Positions 12,163-25,163 are shown, numbered from the stretch's first letter. The stretch is DNA of 64,000 bases from Anoplolepis gracilipes (GCF_047496725.1 NC_132983.1:5681501-5745500), one strand, 5' to 3'. Notes: generated by a model not told the origin, from the letters alone. Program-made: numbers and translations.

Positions 12163-15100
12163 TTATGCAACAGTAATACCGGCCGTTTGGAGATAATTTC
12201 TCAAATGATTTGCATTCGGCTCGGGAATCTGACCTAACAATCCTGGCAAATGTTCTGGCGATAATCTTCCGAGGCCTTGTGCCAAATGCAAACGTATATC
12301 ACCAATATCTGTCAATATATACATTTTTGAATTTTTATCTAGGCAGATATACTTTTAACACATACTTACAAAAAAGTTGCATATATAATATAAAAAGATG
12401 AAAAAATGTTTTAACAGACTAAAAAAAAATTTTACATACTTGGCAAGGGATCTTTCCGAGGATTTCTTGCACAGATGAGTTGACTATAACCCACTTGATA
12501 TCCGACTGCGTCATCGACTTCTGGGAAGACGTCGTCCTCCGGTAACAAGGTTTGATCTTGCGGCAGCTCAAAGAATTCCACTAACGTGGCCAATAAACGA
12601 GGATAGTACGAATTGTACGGGGGTTCAAGCATTGCGGGACAATCGATCAACAAATTCGATATTCCGACAGCCACCACTTTGCGCTCTATCACACCCGCTA
12701 TCTTCTGCAGATCAGTTATAAATACGCGCTCCACTACCATTCCAAACATTCTGAACACAAAAAGATTTACTGTAGTTTCTTGTACCTCTTAAAAGTGCAC
12801 ATGCATATCTTTATATATTATATATAACATCTATAAGACTTACTGTGATTGTATCTGATCAATAATAGCAATCAAATTCGATGAATTGTACCTAATAATA
12901 TAATATGCAAAAAATACTATTAGACCTTTCACAAACTTCGTTGTTTTCGAGGTAGAAAGTCTTTGAAAGAGAAGCACAAAGATCTGTCTCATATATGGCT
13001 CCAAAACGCTCCTGTAATATTACTGGTGTTATAATTGACGTATTAACTGTCAGATATAAATGTGAATAAAAGCAATAAAAAAAGAATAAAAAAAAAGGGA
13101 GAAAAAGAAATAGACAAGTTCTTACGGTTCAAAATATTCAATAATGCTTTGTATTAGTAAAAATCCTTCATGATCGTTCGCTTTTGATGCAATTAACTTC
13201 TGGAATACTCCTAGTAACGCACTCGTTTTATCTTGCGCTACAATCTGATGCGAACCATGACTAATAAATGCTTGTAACAAACGATTTAAAGGATGAATAT
13301 TAGCTTGACGCTCGAATAGTACGGGTGATAACAGACACGGGAACAAAGCCATGTATGTCTCTGGTACACTTTGACTGGTTTGTAACTCCAAAAGCAGTGC
13401 AAGAATTTGAAAGACATAGGGAATAAACTCTGAAAAATAAATATATAAATATTTATTATTTTTGCAATTATATAATTTATGATATAATAAGTTTACCTGG
13501 TATATCTTGTTGTAAAATTTCTTGGAAAATGGGAAATAATGCTCGTTCGAAAGATGATACTGCCCCAGGGTTTGTTTTACAAACAATTCTGGAAAAAAAA
13601 TTTATTAGTATGAAGCATGTGAAAGTATTATAAAATATCAAATAAAAAGGAGAGGAAGCAAAATTGAAGCAACCTAATTTTTTTAAGCAACATATAAACA
13701 ATATATATCATGCTGTTATATCAAAATCTGATATAACTTACTTGATGGACAAACTTAAGGTTTCAAAGAGATAATGATTAAAGTTTGGCCGACTTGGATT
13801 CCTAGATACAATCTCAAGTTTTACGGTGAGTTTCGCAAGTAATTCAGCCAAGAAAGGCACTACAGTTTCTTGTAAAATTCCGAAACTTCTCATAATGGCC
13901 TTCATGACATATTCGTTTTCCTCGGAACCCGTAATGTCCATACACGCGAAAAGTCCTTTCAATAAATCTGCTGCTAATGGCGATAGATCGACACCTTTGA
14001 CTCTACAAAGTATTAAGAAATTTTCAATCATTATTCATAGATTAACGATTAAAGTATTGCTCTGTTATTTCTTACATGGACAAATTATCAGCACCCCTCA
14101 TCGCCAATATTTTTTCAATTGCACAAGCAGCATAACTGTGCACGACAATACTACTGGCACTGAGATGTCTTATCAGTTGTGGTAAACTTCCTACTACCAT
14201 ATCACGTGGTAATATCGATCTAAATGTCATTATAAATTTTATTCCATCTGCTTTAAGTACTGGAAACTGATTCACTGAAATTTGTTATTATTTTGTTATA
14301 ATTTTTTTTATATATTATAGTAACTCATACCATTTTTTAAATTTTAGAAATTATATTAAATAATTTACCTAGTTAATTAAATTTAAATCTTGAATAATGT
14401 TAAATAAAATAATTAGCCTTACGTTTAGAATTAAAATTAAAGTTTAGTCAAACTAAATAACCCTTTCAAAATATTCGGTATACCATTTGGTTTTGCTAGT
14501 TCAGGTTCAATATGTTGTCCAGCAAATTGCGGTAACGAAACCAACTCGCTGCTTTGAGTTACTCCGTGCTTCTGCGTCTGTGCTTTACTCGCACTACTAG
14601 TTACGAGATAAATAGCTGCGTCTTTGCTGCGCCAATTTTCTGATGGCTTATCAGCATAGTTTTGCAACATTATCTAAAAAAATGTATAAAAGTGCATATG
14701 TATTATATATAGCAAAATAAAAAATAAATTAACTAATAATATTCCTTATACATATTTACCTGTATATATGCTCCAAAAATTTCCATAATTTTTGCTTCAA
14801 AATATTTAGACAATACTTTAACTAAATCACATGCAGCACGTCTTCTGGTATCCACGTCACTGCCTTCGATATCTCGTCTGATATATTCTTCAGGATTATC
14901 TACAAATAATTCACTGTCCGACTCTGTAACATTAACATTTAACGAGATTTATGGGTAATAAAAAATTCATATCTTATTATTATATTTGTGCACTGATATA
15001 ATTACCTCTAAATTCCATGTTGGGAATAATAACTTTTTCACATATACTGCTAAGTGTTGTTGGATCTTCGAATAAATGTCTATATTGTGCTCGATCAGCT

Positions 15101-16609
15101 ACTGTAGCCAGGAATTGCAACGCATTTGAAACTAGCTGTAATAATATACCATACAAATATATTGCATTTTACAACTCGTGCAGTTTCTTAAAAATTTAAA
15201 AACTTTGGCGGAACGATAATTTTCACTTACCGCATCGTATTTGGGTTGCTGTCCCGTAGATGTAAGCAAATTCCAAACTGCTGTAACAAATTCGGGTAGA
15301 TATGGTTGAAATTCTTCATCATATTTTTGAGCATATAGACCAACATTGTCACACACTTGCGATTTTAATTGTTCTATTACACCTGCTTCTTCCTCGCCCT
15401 TTAAATAAATTTCAGATTAAAAAATTATATTTCTATTCTGTACATTTAATTATAATATATCAAAAAAAAAAAAAAAAATTACTGTAGTTTGCAGGGAAGG
15501 AACATCTGTATTTAACAAAGTATGAAAGTTTCTCATCCACGCTTCCATATTGTCTTCAAAAAATTCTGGCAGATCCTGTGTACCAATCATATAACTCTTA
15601 GTAACAAATTCTTATTTATATTTTACATTAAATAGATACAATAAATGCACTTACTTGAAAATTAAGGGAATAAAACACTTTACATAATATAACTAAAGAA
15701 TTATATATGACTCTTAAAGCATCCACATTATTAGCATGTACTTGCGTTAAATTCATTGTCGCCTATAAAGTGTAAAAAAAATTTTTTTGAGAATCATATT
15801 TGAGTTTATGAGAATATACATTTCTCTCTGTATACAAAATAACAATGAATACTCACTAAAAACAAATCTGTTAAAGGCTTGGCAAACTTATCCAATACAA
15901 ATTTTATTTCTCTCCATAGAGTCTCACTTTTAAATTCATACCTATATCTTTTGAATAAGGAATGCGCAGTGTGCAAAACTCCATTAATTATATGGAAATC
16001 GCCAGTATTGAACTTTTCTACCATTTGATCAATCAATTCTGGCCATTTGTTAGGAAAATCATACTTTCCAATAATGGATACAGCATCCGATAATTGTTTC
16101 TGTATTGAATCTGGTGAATGTAACATTAGATTAATAATTAATTTTTTGATAGCGTCCCTGTCCTGGACATGTATGCGATCTACTGAATCCTCTTCCTGAA
16201 ATAAATAACAAAAGATTACTACTAAAAAGCAAATTCCTTATAATTTACACTATGTGCGATCTTTAGGACAAAGAAAACAAAATACCCACCACTTTCCAAT
16301 TGCGCTTAACATAATTCTTGAATGCAACAGCACCAGCGATTCTAATGGTTATGTTAATTTCAGATTTGTCTACCAAATGAAGCAGCAGTAAGGGATAGTT
16401 TTGATTGACCTCGACCGATTCTAAAAACTTCTCGGCTAAAATATAAATCGAATATATATATTAATATGACAAGTTAAACGTTTAAAAAACGATAGTGAAT
16501 TCGGTGTAGATAGGTTATACCGACCTGGACGCCTGACGTTCACGTCCGGGCTAAGGGTGTGCTTCAGATATTCGCTCAACGTTAGGAGATTATCGTCGGT
16601 GAGCTCCAT
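12163..16609 (-). CDS. CSE1L: Exportin-2 (CSE1L/CAS), importin-alpha re-export receptor
   Basis: Importin-beta-family HEAT-repeat receptor that carries importin-alpha back to the cytoplasm together with Ran-GTP. Sixteen exons: 16609-16525, 16435-16290, 16195-15857, 15762-15655, 15575-15483, 15398-15231, 15135-15006, 14923-14760, 14673-14484, 14274-14076, 14002-13742, 13588-13497, 13429-13126, 13011-12844, 12750-12440, 12308-12163. They total 2904 nt or 967 aa (human 971). The N-terminus MELTDDNLLTLSEYLKHTL and VRRPAEKFLESVE form the importin-beta N-terminal domain. Later landmarks are SIIGKYDFPNKWPELI, SKAQTQKHGVTQSSELV, FPVLKADGIKFIMTFR, SENEYVMKAIMRSF, LLGVFQKLIASKANDHEGF and QMFGMVVERV. 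The C-terminus is NYLQTAGITVA. All junctions keep frame; one apparent GT at about 12890 is exonic. Confidence 0.96.
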
Positions 16610-17315
16610 ATTGGCGACTGAAAAAAAAATTGCTTCTCTCTAACTCGTAAACGGCAATCTTTTAGAAGGGACACGGCGACATCGGCAGAGCAACCGAAAA
16701 TCAACGCCGCATTATTTCGACGGATACAACACCGCGACAACCGGCTTTCGGTTGCGACGAATTACACCACCAACGTCCGCTATTGGCTGTTGGCTGACGT
16801 TCGCAGCGCTCAACAGAATTGGCGGGAACGAAATGTAAGAACGAGATGTAAGCTTTTCTGCGCACGTGGTGGCGGTAACCCGACTAAATATCGTTTCGCA
16901 ACTATATATCAAGAGATTTAAACTTATAAATTATTACACAAATAGAGAAATACATATGTGTATTATTATTAATTAACTACACAACTATACAATTAATTGA
17001 AGAATAATCAACAAGTATCAATATATATGCGTGTGTGTATTATATTAATTTGTGAACTTATATACTTTGAAAAACTGTATATAAACCCTGAAATCATTAT
17101 AATATATAATAATGTACTTAATAAAATAATAAACTTATCAATGTACTTTATAAAATAATACATTACACTTATCAATTATCAGTGTTATCATAAATTATAC
17201 ATTAGTTAATTTTATTTGATGTACGATTTAATTTTTATATCGCTTTAAAATGTTTAATTTTACTTTTACTATAAGATAAGAAAAAAAAAGAATTTTGTTT
17301 ATTAACACAAATGTT
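16610..17315. promoter_or_regulatory. CSE1L promoter side and 3' flank of the coiled-coil gene
   Basis: 16610-16900 is clearly richer in CG than the flanks and lies directly upstream of the CSE1L ATG. It has CCAAT-type words (ATTGGC near 16781) and is the likely promoter and 5' UTR. From 16900 to 17315 the DNA is AT-rich and featureless, and should include the 3' UTR of the next minus-strand gene. Confidence 0.5.
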
Positions 17316-18068
17316 TTAAAACATATTTCTATTTTCTTTCATTTTATATTTGTTAACCGCAGTTTTGTATTGCTTTAGCTTCTTCTGTAATTTGTTGAAC
17401 ATATCTTCTGTAGGTCTAATGTCACACATTAATTTACTGGTTCTCGATCTGGATTAATAAAAAATACGATAAGTTTTAATAATGTGTTCTGCGAATAAAT
17501 CTTATATATATATTCTTTTTACTTGATATTAGAAATTACGCTGTCAAACTTTAGTAAGTCATCGTCAACGTCCACATTAATTTCAGTACAATTCAAGCCG
17601 CATTTCTTTCTCATATCATCCACTTCTTGCTTTAGAATTGCCAATTCATTGCCAACTTTGCTGCACTCTCTTTGATGATTTTCGATATCTTTCATCAAAA
17701 TGTCTCTCGACTCAAAAAAATAGAAAGAATTTACTCGATTTATATAATTTATTTTCTACAAATAGCATATATATAGATATACACACATACACGCAAACAC
17801 GCACGCGCACACATTCATACACATGTATATATGTATAGTGTATAGAGAGCTTATTTGGAGCACCAAAATTTATAAAAGTTAACATACATATTTTGTTATC
17901 CACTGGCAGAAATCATTCGAGTAGTTTCCTATTTTCGATAGGCAACCATTCCTGAAAGAAAATAATTATTCAAAATAATTTTCTTTACAATTTTTATTTT
18001 TGGTTTACGTAATTTTTCTTATTATAGTAACAATTAAAACATTATTTAAGATAATTATGCGATTAATA

Positions 18069-18123
<55 letters not shown>

Positions 18124-18888
18124 TTAATTTAAAATATATGTGTTATCTCTACATCTGTATTTTTGCAAAATTTTACCACTGTTTACGCAATATATTCATC
18201 TTCACACTTTCCAAATCTTTTAATTCCTGTTTTTTTTCATTATGACTCTTTCTGGTCATTTCTATCTTTGCTTCAATGTCGAATACGTCCTTCTCTAGTT
18301 TGTTTAAATTCGTTTCAATGTTGCGATTACTCTCGACTAAATTCGACATTTCCTTCTTGAAGTATTGTACTTTCCTATTAGAGTTTTCGACCGAGTGTTT
18401 TAATGTTATAAACTGAAACATTATGTTTTTTTTTTCTTTTTAGCATTTATACACATTTATATACATTTTACTTGCGTTTTCGAAAAATTCAAATGTAAAT
18501 TCCGAGCTTATAATACAATATATTAATTTGAGAGAAAACTCGCGCGCGCGCGCGCGCGCGAGTGTGTGTGTGACTTTTGGTAACATGATTGTATATTATA
18601 TATACATAGCGTGTATTTTTTATTATCTTGAAAAGCGATTTTGCATTCCGACATCTTGCTTTGCACTTTGTAATTTGATTTTGTTAGGAATCTAAAATTG
18701 AAACCAATTTGGCTGAGTGTGCCAAGTGAAAAATAACAAAATCGCTTTATCGAGAATATAAATAATGTAAGCTATCGCTTTGATGTACGATATCATTAAT
18801 TCACCTGTCTAATGTTAGAGGTAATCACATCTGATTGCGAGCTTTCGACATTCTCGAGATCGATTTCGTTTCTCGCGGATCCCTCCAT
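17316..18888 (-). CDS. Unrecognised coiled-coil protein, 234 aa
   Basis: I do not recognise the family. Five exons close in frame: 18888-18805, 18412-18177, 17951-17888, 17710-17523, 17448-17316, giving 705 nt. The N-terminus MEGSARNEIDLENVESSQSD is polar. About residues 29-120 form a long heptad-rich helix (FKKEMSNLVESNRNIETNLN, KLEKDVFDIEAKIEMTRK). A short non-helical segment NGCLSKIGNYSNDFCQW follows, then a second coiled coil (DILMKDIENHQRECSKVGN, LAILKQEVDDMRKKCGLNC). The tail is basic (NKLQKKLKQYKTAVNKYK). Size and layout recall small kinetochore or centrosome coiled-coil proteins, but nothing specific supports a function. Consistent splice phases make it a real gene. Confidence 0.75.
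18541..18572. repeat. (CG)n-(GT)n alternating tract in an intron
   Basis: Ten CG dinucleotides run straight into AGTGTGTGTGTG within intron 1 of the coiled-coil gene. Pure alternating purine-pyrimidine CG DNA is a classical Z-DNA-forming sequence and is very unusual in this AT-rich background. Confidence 0.9.
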
Positions 18889-19773
18889 TTCTTATTTCTG
18901 CCTAAAATAGTAGTACTATGGCGTTTAATTAAATCACGAAGACCGATCTCGCCAATCGGACACGTCTTTTTCAATATGTCGCGCTATAGAAATCACAATT
19001 TTCAGGAATCAAACAGTAAAATCTAACGCAACTGCGCGCTTATTCGAATATATTCGATATATATCTGATAGTTTTTGGGAATCGATAGAATTTCAAATTG
19101 ACCAATCGCGACGCGACTCGCGAGTTGCGCAGTAGAAGCCCGCGTTTTTTTGAAAAAACTCTAGGAATTTAGTATACGCACTGCACACGTGCAAAATGTC
19201 ACGGAGGGTTCGAAATGTCACAAAGTGACATTAAAATTATCTTGCGCGGTAAACTTTAAATTTTTTTTAGCAAATATAATCGATCCCTACGAGTTAATAA
19301 CAAGGTTGCGAAATATATTATTTATCATAAAGATATATCGCGTGTACTTTTAACACTTAAATGCTGTGATTGTGATTATTGTACCAAACTCGTCAAACAA
19401 TCGACGGCATCATTAAAGCAGACGAATACAATGTCAATCAAGATATTTCAGTTGCTATTTGCGTCATCCTCAAGTATTATATACAAGACTACATATATAT
19501 ATATATTCAATATATGGATATCTGCTTTTTTATTCAATATTAATATATCTTTTTAAAAGTGAATATGAAATGAAACAAATGTACATGCGAGATATCAATT
19601 AACGATTACGTTTTGCATCGAAAATATACACATACATTGTTAGAATATATATGTAAAATTAAAATTATAATATAAATAGAATTCTGATTTGAATTTTATC
19701 GCCAATATTAAGTTGTAGATTATTTAAAGCTAACTTATATAATATTTAATTATATGCGTATGCGCACCTACTT

Positions 19774-19817
<44 letters not shown>

Positions 19818-19832
19818 CTATGTTGCAAGTGT

Positions 19833-19881
<49 letters not shown>

Positions 19882-20307
19882 TACAAGTAACAAATTTGTT
19901 TCTTTTTAATATTAATTGTATTAAATTTTTAATACAATTATTACGATCAGCATTAAAGTGTAATTTTGAAATTACATTAAAAGAGATGAGTCAATATTTG
20001 ATACGCGCGCATCAATGCTTCAGACTGCGTTTCGCTCCACGTCAGCTGATTTTTCCTATGACAGTCACACAGATCGTGCAGGCACATTAATCGTGCGCAT
20101 TTCTGCAGTCTTTGGCAGTCCTCGAACGGCCGTTGCGACGTGCGTATGCGCGGCACGCGTCATCCATTCTTTCCCTCGTTGGTATCGAGTATTATTGTGC
20201 ATGCGTGTGTGCGTGCGCGAGGTACGTGCTGCATCTCTGAAGTAGTGCGAAATGTTTTCAGTGTCGCCGATTAACGCACGTTTTCTTCACGTATGACGTA
20301 CCCCACG
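18889..20307 (+). promoter_or_regulatory. Intergenic DNA with putative RhoL promoter and 5' UTR exon
   Basis: 18889-19260 is moderately CG-rich and should be the promoter of the minus-strand coiled-coil gene. 19779-19812 and 19836-19878 are two (AT)n tracts. 19980-20307 is again CG-rich and ends in a clean donor (CCCCACG followed by GTGAGTAA at 20308), which suggests a non-coding first exon of RhoL spliced to the acceptor TTTTGTAG just before 23916. An ATG at 20293 would not stay in frame with RhoL, so it would be an upstream ORF. No transcript evidence is available. Confidence 0.4.
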
Positions 20308-21974
20308 GTGAGTAATTTGTTTGTTCGGGATAAAAAAAGCGATGAAAATTATTTTGCAAAAACGTCGTACCTAAAACAGAATATGATTTAATGTAGAAAT
20401 AACTTGGAAAATTCTTAAGAAGACATCAAAATTTATATATAATATATATAATAAAGAATCACAGAATTAATGAGTGGTCCTGTTATCAATTTAAAATTTT
20501 AAATTGTCAATATAAATTTTATTTTTATTTAAATCATGAACTATTATCTCACTTCTTATTTATTAATTATATATGTTTTGTTTAAATTAGAAAAAAATCA
20601 TATAACATTTAATGTCTTTAAAATTCTATTTACGTTTCCCTACGTCTCGATAAACTGCCTGTATATACGTCAGTATGCAAAAGAAATAATTGCCTAGAGC
20701 ATGGTATTAATGGTAAATATTAATAGATAAATATATAGATAAAGGAGGTAAATATAAATATAAGAAAATTGATACAGTAGAATTAGTGATAATAAAAAGG
20801 AGCAGATTATCTCAGAATTTTAATCATTTGACATAATTAAATAACATAAGAGCCTTCGAAAATATGTCACAAGTTTAGTGAGTATAGGTACAATTAGGTC
20901 AGGTTATTCTTTTCTTTTATGTATTTTAATCTGTTCTTTTTAATTATCTTATCTTTTTTATCACCTTGGACGAGTCTCAGCATTTTATCATTAGATTCGA
21001 TGTGTAATCATCTCACACGTGCGAATTACGTGCTGATCTGACGTAAATATAAGTTACGGAAAATCGAGAAAAATAAATATCAAATACATTTACTTTGTCA
21101 CATTTCACCATATCATTGAACGAGACCTAATGTAAAATATTATTTTTCTTATTAAAATCGTTTCCTTTGTATATTTAAAATCTCTTGTTCGTTCACTCGC
21201 GTGACTTGCGTGACGTTACAATTTAGACAATTCTGAGATAATCTGTATGAACCAATTTCTTAAACACACATTCCAATTTAAAAAAAATAATATTACTGTA
21301 TTAAGAACATTTTTATATTAGATTTTGTTGTGATTAGATTTTTATATTACATTTTTTCGAGGAATTTTTTGTTTCACATATATATCTTTTCGATACATAA
21401 AATGTACTTAATAGCTAGAGCATTAGATAAATAAATCGTATTCATATCTCTATATAAATTACTGAATTGATTCTATTACATTACAATTTTTTTATATTTA
21501 TATTTGCGTTTTTCTGTTATCTTGAAATTATTCACTTGGTATTTTATCATACATACACGTCAATATAACAGACAATTTCTCAGGAGAAATTCTTTTTTTT
21601 TTAAATGCATTTTAATATACAATTTTTTGTTCTGTTTTAATGTATATAATTTTACAGAAATATTCCGCAAATATTCTTTCACACATGATTTCCTCTAAAA
21701 ATAATAGAAAAAAAAGGTTTCTTAGAATCTTGTGTGAAATAGGACCACCAACTGATAAATAACCGCGCACTGACTACCACTCTATATCCTGTCACATAAA
21801 GGATGTAGCAATCACATTGATTACACGTTTTATTATTCAAAGCATTTTTTCTTTGAAAAAAAGTGTATTTTATTTTGGGAAAAAAATCAAATTTTTTTAT
21901 TTTTCATTTTTTTAAATTAATTGTTAATAATTAATTATTAATTAATTGTCTATTACTAAATTATTTTTATCCAT

Positions 21975-22313
21975 TTATGGATAATCTGTTTTTATTATTG
22001 GATTAATTTGCAATCGTTCGGATTCGTTAATTACCCTTCGCACTACTGATTGTGAGAAGAATGCGTGAATGATTTTCATGCGCATTCTTTTATCGAGTTT
22101 TATCTCTATATCAATATTTTCCCCTTCGCGCAAATTTAAGACCGCGTAACTCGCGTAAACGCATCGATGTTTACATGTGAACCGCTTCATTAAGTTCATT
22201 ACGAGTAGTCGATCGATCGTGTACGTGTTATTTAAGTTCAACACATGATGTGTGTAAGGAAAGATAAGATCAGAAATATTAACATGATGTCCTTCACATG
22301 TACTAACTTCCAT
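21975..22313 (-). CDS. Unrecognised ORF, 112 aa, opposite strand in the RhoL 5' intron
   Basis: Open from a true ATG (MEVSTCEGHHVNISDLIF) to TAA, far longer than expected by chance in such AT-rich DNA. It has mixed, coding-like codon use, including CG-rich codons (CGCGTAACTCGCG-type stretches). The product is basic and mostly polar, with no signal peptide or transmembrane segment; other stretches are NTYTIDRLLVMNLMKRFTCK and NLREGENIDIEIKLDKRM. The ATG follows a weak AG (TTTGTATAAG), so it may instead be an internal exon. I recognise no family. It could be a nested gene, a decayed gene or an insertion of foreign origin. Confidence 0.35.
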   Translation of the reverse strand: MEVSTCEGHHVNISDLIFPYTHHVLNLNNTYTIDRLLVMNLMKRFTCKHRCVYASYAVLNLREGENIDIEIKLDKRMRMKIIHAFFSQSVVRRVINESERLQINPIIKTDYP

Positions 22314-23205
22314 TCTTATACAAATGCAGGATGCTTGATGATATATGTATTACTATATATGATTTACATACGAAGAGAGAAAACAATTTTTTTTTTTAGA
22401 TAACAAGTCGAAAAAAAAATAAATTATATGTTATATTAATATTTTTAATTCTAACTTTTTTTTCAGTAAATATAATTTAAAATAGATTCGCGCGCAGTGG
22501 AAAAGAAGCATATTTGTAGAGAGAAAATTGAATTTTCTCGTTCCTCATAGTCTCGACACGCGAATTGAAATTGTCACAAGAGTATATTGACCCCGGTGTC
22601 GTCAGGGCGGGTCGTAACACAAATTAGGAAACATGACTCCAGTTTGCACGCGTGTTTTAATTAAGCAATTGCTACATCCCATAGCGTGATGAGTCAGTCG
22701 GGGTAGATACCTTCGTTTTCGCTAATATTTTATTCGGTGAATGTAATCTAAAAAATTACACATATCACACTCTATGATGCTATCGCACATATTAGATACA
22801 CAAAAGCTATCGCTTCATTATGCTATAATTTATTGAAATATTTATATTTAATAATTTATTGAAATCCAATGCGCAGAGTATTGGCAATTTTGAAGTGATA
22901 ATAAGATAATATTATATAGAAGGAAAAAAAAAGATTTAAAAAGTTTCAGCTATTGCTAATTTTACTATTGATGGAAAAAGCGATTAATAATAAAGAAAAA
23001 ATTTATGTTATGTATAATAATGGTGAATAAAATATCAGGGAATTATTTTTGATAATATAATAAGAAGTTAACATTCAATGTCATGATAAAACGAAATTGA
23101 ATTCCTCAGCACAAGCTTATCTGTTAGCACAACGAGAATATATAAGTATAAATACGAATAATTACACGAATAGTCTTACAATTAGTCTTATTATGAAGTC
23201 ATAAT

Positions 23206-23512
23206 TTAGGCGAATATATTCATATATGGACCGCGATAATGATTATCACAACGTATTATCAATTTATCACCATTTCTATTCAGGCAGATCATTGTAGCCG
23301 GAGAGTCCAACCGGATGACGGCGCGATGATAATGACTTGTACTCGATAAGAAAACAGTAGCAGCAAGTTCCGTTAACCCCGTGGTGTACGAAGAACCCTT
23401 ACGAATGAATGTATCTTCTTCCGAGCGAACGAATTGATCGTAATACAAATAGAGGATCCATGCGTCCATTGTAGAAATTGAAGGGCGGAATCCTTTCCTC
23501 CAAATCACGCTT
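23206..23512 (-). CDS. Unrecognised terminal exon or ORF (about 100 aa), opposite strand in the RhoL 5' intron
   Basis: An open frame follows a possible acceptor (TAATTTAG) at 23513 and runs to TAA at 23208-23206. The first ATG within it is at 23469 (MDAWILYLYYDQFVRSEED). Codon use is coding-like. Further stretches are FRPSISTMDAW, SSYTTGLTELAATVFLSSTS and RAVIRLDSPATMICLNRNGD. No family is recognised, and no upstream partner exon was found with confidence. It may belong to the same unit as the ORF at 21975-22313, but the stop codon here precedes any good donor. Confidence 0.35.
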
Positions 23513-23927
23513 CTAAATTAAAATCATATACGTTAAATATGTTAATTTTTTTTTATTCTAAATTATATCACGCATCACATACATTAAATTATTTATACAT
23601 CTAAAACAGTGATGAGAATAAAACGGTCGTCTACAGTAGAAATAATCATAGTGCCATACAGTGACTATATGAATGCGTCTGCGTTGTCTTTTTTCCGCAG
23701 CTTAAAAAATATGAGTCACACCTTTGAATACCCGAAGAGCCGAAGCCCGAAATGGAGCTTGAACAAAAAAAAAGAAATGTAGAGTTTTTATGTTACATAA
23801 ATTTTTTTAAGAGAAATATAAAATTGCAAAATCAAGATAATAAAATATATAACTTATTGTTAATAATTTATGAATGATGGCTTCTGAAGCATCCAAATTA
23901 TGCTTTTATTTTGTAGAGAAAACGAAG

Positions 23928-25163
23928 ATGGTGTCTCGAAACAGGCCGATTAAAATTACGACCGTCGGCGATGGCATGGTTGGGAAAACGTGCATGCTCA
24001 TCACGTATACGTTGAAGGAATTCCCAACGGAATATGTACCTACTGTGTAAGTATCGTAGCATAATATATATTACGTCATAGTTTACAACGACAGTTTTTG
24101 TGCTGACAGAGTATTCTAATAGATATACAATTTATTTTTATATACACGCACTTGCTCCTTCACCATTGTATATTAAAAAATTTAATGGATTTTTTAATAT
24201 ATATTCGATTGATTTCGCGAATAGTCGTAATCTCTTTTTCTTTGAACCTCAATCGACCCATGTCTCGTTTAAAATTTATAAGTTATTCAATATATGTTTT
24301 ATTTTTTTTTTTTTTTACAGTTTCGACAACTACGTTGACAATATATGTGTGGATGGACAGCAATTTGAAATGACGTTATGGGATACAGCTGGTCAAGAAG
24401 ATTACGAGCGAATTAGGCCGTTATCGTATTCAAACGTACGTGATAATTTGAGTGTATTCAATGTTTTCAATTCAATACAGTAGTACTTTGACAAATTTGA
24501 TATTTCAAAAAAATTTCTCTCCTGGAATGTATTAGGGCACGTACGTTCTCGCAATCATTTTCTTCTTTTATAGACTGACTGTTTCCTGATCTGTTTCTCC
24601 ATAAGCGCTCCTAGTTCTTTCGAAAATGTAGCGAGTAAATGGCATCCGGAACTCAAGGCGTATTGTCCCAATGTGCCGATTGTTCTTGTGGGTAAGTACA
24701 TGCACATAGAATAAAAATAAAAAATTTTATACGACTTGATACAAATCTCTCTCCACATGTAGCTTTTCAAATATTATATACATATAATTTTATTCCATGG
24801 TATATAAGAACATAAAATATAAATAATTATTATGTTTCCTTTGTGCGCATCATCTTATACAAGAAACAAATTCGTCTATGTTGAAAATTTACTAATTAAT
24901 ATAATTATAATTACATATAAATTAATATAATTATAACGCCATTATTTTCTTATGTGTTAGGTACCAAGGCAGACCTCAGGAATCAAGAAACTATAGATAT
25001 TGTCAGTCCGCAAGATTGCAATAAAATGAGAAAAAAGATCAAGGCAATTAAATATGTCGAATGTTCCGCTATAAAGCAGGAAGGTCTTCAAGAAGTTTTT
25101 GTGGAAGCTATTAAAGCTGTACTGAAAAAACCTCGATCGAAAAAGCTCTGCTGCATCCTTTGA
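23928..25163 (+). CDS. RhoL: Rho-family small GTPase, RhoL type
   Basis: GTP-switch protein of the Rho family; in Drosophila RhoL acts in haemocyte migration and adhesion. Four exons: 23928-24046, 24321-24435, 24574-24691, 24961-25163, giving 184 aa. The P-loop is GDGMVGKT at 14-21, switch I EFPTEYVPTVFDNY, switch II WDTAGQEDYERIRPLSY with DTAGQ at 61-65. The base-recognition motif is GTKADL at 118-123, then ECSAIKQ. A basic tail ends in the CAAX box CCIL, predicted to be geranylgeranylated. GDGMVGKTCMLITYT resembles RhoL more than Rac1 or Cdc42, which have GDGAVGKT. The ATG lies 12 nt after an acceptor, implying an upstream leader exon. The assignment to RhoL rather than another divergent Rho is probable. 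Confidence 0.9.

Larger units (their letters stand above)
20308..23915 (+). other. Putative long 5' intron of RhoL
   Basis: AT-rich 3.6 kb interval between the candidate RhoL leader exon and its coding start. Most of it is featureless. The exceptions are two minus-strand open frames at 21975-22313 and 23206-23512, and a 12-bp inverted match (GGATGTAGCAAT) near 21811 and 22668 bracketing the first of these. Confidence 0.45.

Noticed and set aside
12844..12891. A GTAC donor-like site at about 12890 that would end a CSE1L exon early
   Set aside because: Reading through gives YNSSNLIAIIDQIQSQ, which aligns with the CSE1L family and restores the 967-aa frame.
14437..14483. Extension of CSE1L exon 9 to an in-frame stop (GIPNILKGLFSLTKL)
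   Set aside because: The family continues with the VNxFPVLKADGIK segment found in the next exon; a GTATAC donor after 14484 joins them in frame.
24100..24483. A 127-aa plus-strand ORF containing WDTAGQEDYERIRPLSY
   Set aside because: It is RhoL exon 2 read through both flanking introns; the spliced model explains it.
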